In this document: in pieces, positions 1 to 7,958 of the stretch
How positions within the stretch are numbered: position 1 is the first letter of the stretch
Layout of the letters: every line of letters begins with the position of its first letter
Origin: Bradyrhizobium diazoefficiens USDA 110
GTDB taxonomy: Bacteria > Pseudomonadota > Alphaproteobacteria > Rhizobiales > Xanthobacteraceae
DNA length: 64,000 bases
Direction of reading: 5' to 3'
Assembly: GCF_000011365.1 (NCBI RefSeq)
Contig: NC_004463.1
Coordinates: 4,698,001-4,762,000 of the forward strand
The notes under the pieces: generated by a model
Told to the model about the DNA's origin: nothing
What the model saw: only the letters and a program-made list of their open reading frames with translations
The model's database searches: none
Made by a program: the position numbers and the translations under genes

Positions 1-97
1 GAACCTTATGGCCTGTAGCGGGCTGATGACCGCGGTTCTCGGGTTTGTAGCCCTCTTGCAAATTTTGCGGGCCACCCGGCTTCTTGTTATTTGACAT
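1..97 (-). CDS. Small hydrophilic protein, 3' end outside the window
   Basis: An ATG at 95-97 (minus strand) opens a frame that runs off the left edge without a stop. The 32 visible residues start MSNNKKPGGPQNLQEGYKPE and are rich in Gly, Pro, Asn and Lys, with no membrane segment. The start lies 11 bases inside the end of the upstream gene (stop at 87-89), so the two are probably translationally coupled. From memory, DUF6338-type membrane proteins are often followed by a short Gly/Pro-rich protein with a YKPE/YRPE motif, which fits. The function is unknown. Confidence 0.6.
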   Translation of the reverse strand, partial: MSNNKKPGGPQNLQEGYKPENRGHQPATGHKV

Positions 98-713
98 CAA
101 TTTGCTCCTTTGAAGGGTGCCAGATTTCGACGAATTTGATTTCTCGGCCGGGGATCAGGATCCCCACTCGTTCCGGGCGTTCTTTCCACCCCTGTTCGGC
201 CTCCCAATCCCATTCTTCCTCGAGATAGAGATCGCGCTCACCGCCATCAGACGATGAAAAAGAATTCGTGCCGTAATAGCCCGCGACCGTTCGTTCGTCT
301 GTCAGGGTTACCATGACGAAGCAGCCGCTTTTCAGGTTCGAAAAGCACCAATCCCAAGCCGTCGGGACCACATGAACCAGCGAGAGGTCGAACCGAGCAG
401 CAATTCTCGCGAAGTAATGCCTTTGTGCTGCTACGCCGAGAGCAATGCCGAAAACCGCCGGGCCGACGATCGTTAGTGCAATCCAAGCGGCGTCTCGATA
501 GAGGCGGTAGTGAATCGTATCTATCAGCGGATGGATAAGAACGATGAACACGGAATAGTAGATCGTCGACAAAACAACGATCTCGAAAATATTGTCCTTG
601 GCAGAGGGAATTCGACCGGTCAGAAATTGTGCGCGAACGTAAGTTGCTATGATGCCTGGGACGACGAACGCAAAGAACAGCTGTAAACTGAAGACGTCTT
701 TCAAATCACCCAC
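87..713 (-). CDS. DUF6338-like membrane protein
   Basis: This 208-residue protein has an N-terminal membrane half: hydrophobic segments at about residues 8-27, 44-62 and 75-95. The soluble C-terminal half contains GYYGTNSFSSS followed by DLYLEEEW and ends in a GILIPGREIKFVEIW strand. That C-terminal pattern matches what I remember of DUF6338, a family of unknown function common in mobile and accessory DNA. It lies 100 bases downstream of the helicase gene on the same strand, so it could be the tail of the recombinase operon or a separate cargo gene. Its end overlaps the start of the small gene at 1-97. No catalytic motif is visible; a membrane-anchored sensor or effector role is only a guess. 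Confidence 0.6.
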   Translation of the reverse strand: MGDLKDVFSLQLFFAFVVPGIIATYVRAQFLTGRIPSAKDNIFEIVVLSTIYYSVFIVLIHPLIDTIHYRLYRDAAWIALTIVGPAVFGIALGVAAQRHYFARIAARFDLSLVHVVPTAWDWCFSNLKSGCFVMVTLTDERTVAGYYGTNSFSSSDGGERDLYLEEEWDWEAEQGWKERPERVGILIPGREIKFVEIWHPSKEQIDVK

Positions 714-812
714 GGGATTTCTTCGCTGCTATTCGTTGAGGTCAGTATCGTGGCGACTCGGTCGTCGCACCCGCGAAAATAATGACGATCGGGTCATATC
801 GAATTTAGGTTG

Positions 813-3011
813 TCAAGACCGCGGCCGCTTTTCCCAAACGAGTCCAACAGCCCTCCGATCATCGGCATAGGGACGCTGCAAGGCCTCCTGCATGGTCTCC
901 GGCTGACCGACGATGACGACCTGCTGGCGAGCGCGCGTGACCGCAGTGTAGAGCCAGGACGGATCGAGCAACCGGCTCGGCGGCAGGGCGACGATGACGT
1001 GGTCCGCTTCCGAGCCCTGGGCACGATGGCATGTGAGGGCGTAGCCGAGCGATAAGTCGACCAGGTCCTCGGCGGGGAAGACGTGCTCGTCTCCGTCGAA
1101 GATGGCTGTGATCTGCTGTTCCGTCCGGTCGATCCGCTGCACGGTACCCATGGAGCCGTTGAACAGGCCTCGCTTGTAGCAATTGCGCCGATGGACGATT
1201 GGCTCACCAGGCGAGAACAGGTCGCCCAGCGGCCCCCGAAGCTCCTGCAGGTCTTTCCTGCGCAGATATTCGTCGTGCAGGCGACGGTTGAGGCCGGCGA
1301 CACCGCACGGGCCATCGTTGATCGGTGTGACGATCATGACGTCACGACCGTCACGCAGTTCATCCCAGATCGAGACAACCTTCTCGGCGATCTCGTCGCG
1401 TCCCGACGCGCAGGCAAGCATGACGCCGGCATGAGGTCCGACATAAGCGCTGAGCCGAGGCATCTCACGCCGTCTGATCTGAGCTGCGATACCCGGAATG
1501 GACGTGGTCACGGCCTGGCGGTGCACCGTGGTGAGCGTGGAGGTAACGGCAGGATCCTCGACGAACCGGTGAAACAACAGCCCGAATCCAACGGGAGGAA
1601 GTTGCCGTTCATCGCCGACGAGCAGGAGCCGGGCGCCTTGCGGCATCCGGCGGAGCAGTCCGTACAGCGACGGCAGGTCCACCATCGAGGCTTCATCGAG
1701 GATGACCAGCGTGTCGGGAGTCAACTGCGCCAGCTCGCGCAGCTTGGTCTCCAGCTCCGCCCGCTCGGTCTGATCAAGTTCGCTGGCGAGCTGACTCTCG
1801 ACCGCCTCTCGCTCATCCAACTCGCGGAGCGTCCGGAAGATGGTGCGTGCGAGCCGCCCGGTCGACCGGGACAGCCGCAGGGCAGCCTTGCCGGCCAAAG
1901 CCGCCAGCAGCAACTGGCCGCCGGCCCGCTCCCAGAGGTCGCAGATCGTCCGGGTGACGAAGGTCTTGCCGGTGCCGGCACCGCCACGGAGGCACGAGAA
2001 ACCGGCATACAGGCTCCTACGGACGGCCTCGGCCTGATCCTGACTCAGGACAGCTCCTTGGTCTCCGAAGTTACCCAGGAGGCGATTTAGGCGGTTTGGC
2101 GGACCCTGCGTCGCCATGGTGCGGAGCCGCCCGACCACGGCATCCTCCATCAGGGCGCATCCCGGCGCCCGGAGGAGCCCGGAAGGCGAGGCGATGACCG
2201 CCTTCCGCTCGATCGCAAGCTCGAGTGCGCGGTCCAACGCTCGGGAAGAGAGTGACCCGCCGAGCTTGCCGGCGAGCCGCTCGCGGAAATCGTCCCGCGC
2301 GATCGCGGTCGAACCGGAACCGACCAGGTCCTTCACTACGGCATCCGCAGCGCCCACGAGACGATGAGGATGGTTTACGGGATCGGCTTCACCTGTCTCG
2401 TTCAGGAGCCGCAGGCCGAGGCCATCGACGCGCTTCCAATTGAGCAGCGGGACGAGGCAATAGGGGTTTGCCTGCAGCGCGCGCGGAGCGGCGGCGCCGA
2501 GCAGCGTGTGCACACGGCGGGCTAGTGCCAACTCGGTCACGCCCACGGCCGCGAGCCATTCGACCAGCCTGGCTTCGCCGGCCATGGCTTTCCAGGCGGA
2601 AACGAGCGCGGCGGCGAGCCGCGGGCCCAGTATAGGGCGGCCCGGGTCCATCACCGCCGCGAGGGCCGCGACGTCGCCGGTGTCGAGTGCTTCGGGCAGG
2701 CGGTCCTCGAAATGCTGCCACAGCCTGCGGGCGCGCGCCGGCCCGATGCCGGCGACGCAGCTCGCGAGATAGTCGACCATCAGCTTGCCGCTGGGCAGGG
2801 CGCGCACCGCGCGGCTGGCTGAGATCTGCGGTCCCCACTGGGTGTCGGAGAGGTCGCCTTCCACGGACCAGAGCTCACCGACCGAGGGCATGCCCAGCAT
2901 GGCCGCGTTTGCGGCCTTCACCCGGACGGAAGAACCGTCGGCCAGGCGGCCGGCGAAGATCGTGCCGAAGTCACGCCGCGAGACGATGCTGTCGATCACG
3001 ATGTCGGTCAT
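813..3011 (-). CDS. RecD2-like superfamily 1 DNA helicase
   Basis: The 732-residue protein is probably a 5'-3' SF1B helicase of the RecD/RecD2 (ExoV alpha) type. An N-terminal OB-like region (about 1-70) and a helix-hairpin-helix region (about 80-130, with CVAGIGPARARRLW) precede the motor. Walker A is GGAGTGKT at 343-350 and Walker B is VILDEASM at about 436-443. Motif III is GDERQLPP at about 466-473. The C-terminal UvrD_C_2-like segment contains GYALTCHRAQGSEAD and ends in YTAVTRARQQVVIVG. The start ATG overlaps the upstream stop as ATGA (3008-3011), so it belongs to the recombinase operon. It could unwind or process recombination intermediates of the element. Chromosomal RecD2 proteins have the same domain order, but this coupling to three recombinase genes is unusual. 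Confidence 0.85.
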   Translation of the reverse strand: MTDIVIDSIVSRRDFGTIFAGRLADGSSVRVKAANAAMLGMPSVGELWSVEGDLSDTQWGPQISASRAVRALPSGKLMVDYLASCVAGIGPARARRLWQHFEDRLPEALDTGDVAALAAVMDPGRPILGPRLAAALVSAWKAMAGEARLVEWLAAVGVTELALARRVHTLLGAAAPRALQANPYCLVPLLNWKRVDGLGLRLLNETGEADPVNHPHRLVGAADAVVKDLVGSGSTAIARDDFRERLAGKLGGSLSSRALDRALELAIERKAVIASPSGLLRAPGCALMEDAVVGRLRTMATQGPPNRLNRLLGNFGDQGAVLSQDQAEAVRRSLYAGFSCLRGGAGTGKTFVTRTICDLWERAGGQLLLAALAGKAALRLSRSTGRLARTIFRTLRELDEREAVESQLASELDQTERAELETKLRELAQLTPDTLVILDEASMVDLPSLYGLLRRMPQGARLLLVGDERQLPPVGFGLLFHRFVEDPAVTSTLTTVHRQAVTTSIPGIAAQIRRREMPRLSAYVGPHAGVMLACASGRDEIAEKVVSIWDELRDGRDVMIVTPINDGPCGVAGLNRRLHDEYLRRKDLQELRGPLGDLFSPGEPIVHRRNCYKRGLFNGSMGTVQRIDRTEQQITAIFDGDEHVFPAEDLVDLSLGYALTCHRAQGSEADHVIVALPPSRLLDPSWLYTAVTRARQQVVIVGQPETMQEALQRPYADDRRAVGLVWEKRPRS

Positions 3012-3466
3012 GCTGGGGCTCTGAACACGAGGCCCGTCTCCTCGATTAGCTCGAGGCGAGCCTTCAGCCGCGCGTTCTCGTCGCGCAGTGAGACGACCAG
3101 AGCCTCGCGCTCGGCGAGCGCCTTGCGCAGCTCAGAGATCGTATCCGCATCCCGGCCGAGCCGCTTGCGGACGCCGGCGTCGGCAACGTCGTCAAGCAGG
3201 CGTGAGCCGATCGGCTTCACGCCTTGCACGTGGGCGAGGGCGTTCACGGGACCTGCGAGCTCTGGCTTACGGAAAAAGTGCTGCTCGAGAGTCTCGCGGA
3301 GACCGAGATCACGTACGAGCTGGCGCACATTGACCTTGCCTTCCGGCGTGAGGGGCAGGGTGGGTGCACGATCAGCCTTAGGCTGCGCGGACCAGGCGAG
3401 CTCAAGCCGCTCGAGGTGGGGCTCGAGCTTTTCGAGGATCGACGGCACCACCGAGCGGGGATTCAC
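3008..3466 (-). CDS. Small operon protein of unknown function
   Basis: A 152-residue protein I do not recognise. The N-terminal half has a predicted helical segment with VNVRQLVRDLGL, which could be a short helix-turn-helix (about residues 45-62). Residues about 107-145 form an amphipathic heptad-like helix (ISELRKALAEREALVVSLRDE), probably a coiled coil. It overlaps both neighbours by four bases (ATGA at each end), so it is translated with the upstream coiled-coil protein and the downstream helicase. The context suggests an accessory DNA-binding or adaptor subunit of the recombinase machine. No enzyme motif is present. Confidence 0.65.
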   Translation of the reverse strand: MNPRSVVPSILEKLEPHLERLELAWSAQPKADRAPTLPLTPEGKVNVRQLVRDLGLRETLEQHFFRKPELAGPVNALAHVQGVKPIGSRLLDDVADAGVRKRLGRDADTISELRKALAEREALVVSLRDENARLKARLELIEETGLVFRAPA

Positions 3467-3990
3467 TTCCGCTGCTCCGGTTTCAAGGAAACGACTGTCT
3501 TGCCGGCGAGCTGTTTCAGAAGCTCGGTGTTTCTCTTCTCCAACTCGCCGATTTTACGGGTGGCATCCGCCAGCTCGGCCATGACGCGGGTGAGCTGAAG
3601 CTCGGCTTCGTGATAGTTCTGCCTGATCTCGTCGATCTGCTTGTTCGCCACCTTGACGCGCGAGTTGACCTCGCGCCGGACGGAGGGCGCGCCGGAGGCG
3701 ATCTGACCTTTGACGCGTTTGATCCAGGCATTCACCTCGTACTTGAGCGCCTCGATCTTCGGCGTTTTCTTCTGGAGATAGGCCGGGCTCTTGCCGGCCC
3801 GACGCAGCAGTTCGTCAACGGTGAGCTTACCTTCGTTGTAGGGATAGATGCCGTCGTTGGCGTCGATTTCACCCTCGATCTTCCCCATCATCTCCTCGAG
3901 CGAGATTTTGCTCTCGAGATGCTTTTCCTTTGCATACGCAGCACCTGCCTGCGCGATCCTGCGCTGGCCAACGCGCCTGTCCGTGCTCAT
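3463..3990 (-). CDS. TnpC-like coiled-coil accessory protein
   Basis: This 175-residue basic protein has a possible DNA-binding N-terminal part (about 25-75, with LTVDELLRRAGKSPAYLQK) and a long coiled coil (about 90-165, ending ELEKRNTELLKQLAGK). The arrangement resembles TnpC / DUF6262 proteins encoded after the two recombinases of Tn554-family transposons; similarity was judged by eye only. It overlaps the upstream recombinase gene and the downstream small gene by four bases each. A likely role is accessory DNA binding that orients or stimulates recombination. Confidence 0.65.
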   Translation of the reverse strand: MSTDRRVGQRRIAQAGAAYAKEKHLESKISLEEMMGKIEGEIDANDGIYPYNEGKLTVDELLRRAGKSPAYLQKKTPKIEALKYEVNAWIKRVKGQIASGAPSVRREVNSRVKVANKQIDEIRQNYHEAELQLTRVMAELADATRKIGELEKRNTELLKQLAGKTVVSLKPEQRK

Positions 3991-6014
3991 CGGCCAGCCT
4001 CCCAGATGCTTTGAATTTCGGGATGATCGTTGAGCACGCGCGAACGGACGTCGTCCCAGCGCTCAAGGTTAGCCAGGATCTGCCCGTCGAGATTGGCGAC
4101 AACCATATCGTTGTCAGCACGTTCGCGCTCGATAATGAGCGCTCGCAGCGTTTCCTCGCAGCCCTGTTTCGCGCGCGTGGTTTCCAGGCGATGCTCGCAA
4201 GTAGTGCGGCAGGCGCCGGGATCCGGGGCACCCCGCTCCCTAGTGCAAGGTCCAGCCTGGCCGAGCCCCTTGGTGCAGATGACGCCGGGGCGGACCATCA
4301 ACCAATACCGTCCGTTGAAAGTGAGCACCTCGGCGGTTTCGCGCAGCGTCGCGGTCTCGAACACTTCTTCGCCGCGGCGCATGCCGGCTGCGGCTAGTCC
4401 CGCCTGCAGGGGCATGGCGGCAGGGCCACCGGCCTCGCCTTCGATGGTTTCGGCCAGAGCCTCTTCCGCCATGACGAAGGAGGTCTCTTTGGCAACCTTC
4501 ATTGCATCCTCGATGATGCGCGGATCGGACAGCATATAGCGCAAGGTCATTTCGAGATCGCGGTGGCCGAACAGGTCGAGCAGGACCTGCGGCGCACCGA
4601 CTACCGAAAGGGCGACCAGGCGGGCGACGGTGTGCCGCCAGCGGTGCACATGGGCACGGTCTCTGCCGGTGAGCCCGGACAGTCCGAGGTGATCTACGGC
4701 CTGGACGAAAGGTTCGGTGAGATTGAGCAGCCGTTTGCCGAGCTTCTCGCCGTCGCCGAGAATGACCCAGAGGTGTGATTGCCCGGCAGGGCGAACGACG
4801 CGGCAGATCTTCTGCTGCAGCTCAATTGCCCGTACGGCCGCCGGATGCAATGGCCAGTCCCGCTTCTTGCCGCCGATCTGATCGACGAGCTTGAAGGTGA
4901 CGGAGTGAAGACGATCGTCCGAGCCCTGGTTTTCGTTATCTTCCGCGGCCGCGAGCTCGCTCGCACGAGCTCCGGTGCAGAAGTCGATCATCCCGAAGTT
5001 CATCGCCTGTAGCGTGCTGACCATGCGGTTGATGTCGCGCGCGCTACGTGGCGGCCACTGGTTTGAACGTCCATCGCGATGGTCCACCTCGAACGGAAGC
5101 TGTGTGATCGGCTGGTTCTTTGCATCGATCCAGCGGACGCGCTCGATGGCGGATCGCCGCAAGGCGATCACCGACGGATGAGCCGACGAGCGACCCTGCG
5201 CAGCCTCACTGGCTGCGATTTGGCGCAGTTCGGCCCAAAGTGGGATCAACTGGTCGGCCAGGCTGTTCTGGACCCAGAGCGATCGACGAATGAATTCGGT
5301 GACGAAGCTGTCCGAGAACGGCTGCCAGCTACGCTGCTCTGTCTTTTCGACAGGTGCAGGGGCGGTCCGGCCATGCCGATTCCGCTCGATCGTCGGGCCA
5401 TCGTGCCCATCCGCGAACTCGCCGTCGGCATAGAGACGTGGCCAATCAGAGATGCGGCCGCGTATTCCGGCGTCAACGAGAATGCGGAAGAGGGCCCGCA
5501 TAGCGTCTCGCCCCTTCTTCCTCGGCGCCAGGGCGGGAAGCACCTCCTGGAGGATGTTGGTAATGGTGAAACCACCAAAAACCGAGCCATCCTCCGTCGG
5601 AAGGTTGGTGAATTGCCACTCCGCAAGTCGCAGGAGCAGATTGGCGCTATCGATCCAAGGCCCCGGCTTATATTTTCTGACACCGGTATCGGTCATCCGG
5701 GGAAGCCAGAGTGCCAACAGCGCACGGCGGATTGCCTCGTCGCGCCGCTCGGCCGCGGAAGGATCGGCCGGCACGCCAGCATCGGATGGACAAACTGTCC
5801 GCTTTGACAGCCGGCTCACGGCCGTAGGTGGCACCCAATTCTCCGGGACGACGAGCTCCTCATCTCCGAGTCGACAGCCCTCGAAGATCTCGTGTTCACG
5901 CAATTCGCCCCACGGCTTTGCCGCGAGCTCGGAGAAGTTTCCGAGCGTCGGAAGGGTCTTGTTACGCCATTCAAGGGCGCGCTCCGCAGGATCAATAGAT
6001 CGGGTACGTGTCAT
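3987..6014 (-). CDS. Tyrosine recombinase C with Cys-rich tail
   Basis: This 675-residue site-specific integrase has an apparently complete catalytic set: Arg350 in CTGARASEL, Lys383 or Lys384 in GGKKRDW, His457 and Arg460 in HRWRH, His484 in LFGHRDLE, and the nucleophile Tyr493 in TLRYML. The N-terminal 300 residues form a long arm/core-binding region. After the catalytic domain there is a cysteine cluster (C580, C590, C602, C606, H608, C619) that could bind zinc. Its start lies 23 bases inside the preceding recombinase gene, and its stop overlaps the next gene by four bases. It is much longer than phage integrases (about 350-400 residues) and closer in size to Tn554 TnpB (about 630). Confidence 0.88.
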   Translation of the reverse strand: MTRTRSIDPAERALEWRNKTLPTLGNFSELAAKPWGELREHEIFEGCRLGDEELVVPENWVPPTAVSRLSKRTVCPSDAGVPADPSAAERRDEAIRRALLALWLPRMTDTGVRKYKPGPWIDSANLLLRLAEWQFTNLPTEDGSVFGGFTITNILQEVLPALAPRKKGRDAMRALFRILVDAGIRGRISDWPRLYADGEFADGHDGPTIERNRHGRTAPAPVEKTEQRSWQPFSDSFVTEFIRRSLWVQNSLADQLIPLWAELRQIAASEAAQGRSSAHPSVIALRRSAIERVRWIDAKNQPITQLPFEVDHRDGRSNQWPPRSARDINRMVSTLQAMNFGMIDFCTGARASELAAAEDNENQGSDDRLHSVTFKLVDQIGGKKRDWPLHPAAVRAIELQQKICRVVRPAGQSHLWVILGDGEKLGKRLLNLTEPFVQAVDHLGLSGLTGRDRAHVHRWRHTVARLVALSVVGAPQVLLDLFGHRDLEMTLRYMLSDPRIIEDAMKVAKETSFVMAEEALAETIEGEAGGPAAMPLQAGLAAAGMRRGEEVFETATLRETAEVLTFNGRYWLMVRPGVICTKGLGQAGPCTRERGAPDPGACRTTCEHRLETTRAKQGCEETLRALIIERERADNDMVVANLDGQILANLERWDDVRSRVLNDHPEIQSIWEAGR

Positions 6015-7953
6015 GCGCCTTGACCTCTCCCGTCTGGAGCTTGTGAGACCATTCCCGGATGGTGGCGGCGACCTCGGTTTGATCGAAGCTCTTGAGCGTC
6101 TCCTCGATCGAGGCGAGTTCGTCCTCCAAGCTCGATCCGCTCCACGCGGCGTATGGAATGGTGCGCTGAATGTGGATTAGCTCGGCACACGCGCGGGCGA
6201 GGGGGCCGAGGCTCTCCCTGAACACGACGCCATGCTGGCAGCCGGTGCAGCGCTGCACTCGGCAGAGGGCACCGGTCTTGTGATCAGGCGCGATCTGTCG
6301 CGGCGGATTGGTCGGATCGAGGCATCCGAGGCCAAGTCGGGTCCGCTGCCTGAAATCCTGAAGCCGACGCTCCTGCTCGGCGGTGATGGTCCCGTTGGCG
6401 ACCAACAGGCGCAGCCGCGTGGGATCGACCACGCCGCCGGTAGAGATTTCAGCGAAGACAGTATCCTGCACCTTTCGGACCTGTTTCTCGCTGAACTCTC
6501 GATATCGCCTGGATTTCAGGTAGTGCCTGAGCGTGCGTATATTTGCGTGCTGGCTGGCAAGTTGGGTGAGCAAGACGTGATAGCCCGATTGGACATAGGC
6601 GTAACCTATCCAAGCGTCCCGCGCGTCGGAGGTCCCGATCTTCTCGAGCGAGGGATAGCGCTCGAGGAGTCCGTGGGTGGCGACGACAGTGCGGGCAATG
6701 GGGCCGAGGTGAGCGGAGTCGGCATGACCAAATGCTGACACCTCGCCGATCTTGTTGACCGTGTGGTAAAGCCACGGGCTTCGCACCAACGCCTCAAGCT
6801 CGGCGATCTTCCCGGATTTTGCGACCGTAGGCGAGAGGGCATAGTCGTTACGAGCAAGATCCAACCGATAGCTGAGGGTGGCGCGCAACACCTTCGTGCG
6901 TTCGATCATATATCGAACGATCCGGTAGGGATGCCATTCGGGCTTCATCATGGACAGCGTGAACTGATGGCGGTCGGCGCGCGCCTTGAAGGCGTGAATG
7001 ACCGCAAACTGATCGCTGTGAGGATGTGCCTGGGACCAGGCATCGTCTTCACTGACGTCCAATCCGAGCGCGGTCGAGAGATTCCAGCCGGTGCCGAGCA
7101 GAAAGAGCCAAAGGAAGACCGCAGTGTCCTGATAGCTCGGGTAGAACCAGCGGAGAGCGCCGACGATGCCTTCACGGCCTCGTTCGCTCATGTTTGGTGC
7201 TAAATAAGTGGGACCTTTCCAGCCACTCTGGGCCAACCCACGATAAGCACCGTGAATCTTGAACTCTCGCTTGTCGTGAAGGCGCTCCCGCGTCAACTCA
7301 TTCACTATCCAAGCACGGTTTTCGGGCAAGGCCCATTCCCGAACGAGGGTTGTGTCCCCGCGGGGGCTGGTGCCACGAGACGCGAGGTCCTCGCCCTCTT
7401 TGAACATCCGCTTGATGCATCGTGCCTCGTGCTTGAACGCATTAAAGAGATGGCGAATCGCTTCCTTATCGACCGGCTCCGCAGTGGACACAGAATCGGT
7501 CTGTCGCGCCGGCCAGAACAAAGGCGGCAGGCCACGAAAGCGGCGCAAAGCATCTAGAGTCGTCTTGCACCGGCTGTACAGTTTCGATGTCTCACTCGCG
7601 AGCCATTCCAGCATCATGGGGCCTTGAGCGTCGGTCACGTCCCCAACACAGTTTATCTCGACGCCGTGCTTGACCTCGACTGCGTCGAAGAACCTGAAGA
7701 GAGTACGCACGACGTGTCGCATACTCCTGGACGCCTCGGGTGCTGGCCGCTGGAGCTGAAACAGTTCGGCGATCTCCATCGCGAACAACGGACGGCCACG
7801 GAAATCTCCGGCCCAAGCGTGCTTGGATCTCGCCGGAACATGTTCCAGGTTTCCGCCGACCGAGAATTCGCTCAGGTCGACGTCGTATACGACGCCGCTT
7901 TGAGCCTTGATGGTCAGCTTCAGCAGCCCAGCGTTGAAGGGGACAACGTTCAT
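5992..7953 (-). CDS. Recombinase-fold protein B, degenerate active site
   Basis: This 653-residue protein has the C-terminal layout of a tyrosine recombinase, but the usual first-arginine motif (TGxRxSE) reads TGWNLSTAL, with Asn291 in place of Arg. The second box reads TSDARDAW: Arg445 is kept but the HxxR histidine is not obvious. A late histidine (His469 in ASQHAN) and a candidate tyrosine (Tyr478 in LRHYL) remain. A Cys-rich tail follows (C544, C564, C569, C572, H574, C590). A good ribosome binding site (GAGGAG) precedes the ATG, only five bases after the upstream gene. It is probably a structural or regulatory partner of recombinases A and C, unless the missing arginine is supplied from elsewhere. 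Confidence 0.78.
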   Translation of the reverse strand: MNVVPFNAGLLKLTIKAQSGVVYDVDLSEFSVGGNLEHVPARSKHAWAGDFRGRPLFAMEIAELFQLQRPAPEASRSMRHVVRTLFRFFDAVEVKHGVEINCVGDVTDAQGPMMLEWLASETSKLYSRCKTTLDALRRFRGLPPLFWPARQTDSVSTAEPVDKEAIRHLFNAFKHEARCIKRMFKEGEDLASRGTSPRGDTTLVREWALPENRAWIVNELTRERLHDKREFKIHGAYRGLAQSGWKGPTYLAPNMSERGREGIVGALRWFYPSYQDTAVFLWLFLLGTGWNLSTALGLDVSEDDAWSQAHPHSDQFAVIHAFKARADRHQFTLSMMKPEWHPYRIVRYMIERTKVLRATLSYRLDLARNDYALSPTVAKSGKIAELEALVRSPWLYHTVNKIGEVSAFGHADSAHLGPIARTVVATHGLLERYPSLEKIGTSDARDAWIGYAYVQSGYHVLLTQLASQHANIRTLRHYLKSRRYREFSEKQVRKVQDTVFAEISTGGVVDPTRLRLLVANGTITAEQERRLQDFRQRTRLGLGCLDPTNPPRQIAPDHKTGALCRVQRCTGCQHGVVFRESLGPLARACAELIHIQRTIPYAAWSGSSLEDELASIEETLKSFDQTEVAATIREWSHKLQTGEVKAHDTYPIY

Positions 7954-7958
7954 ACTGT

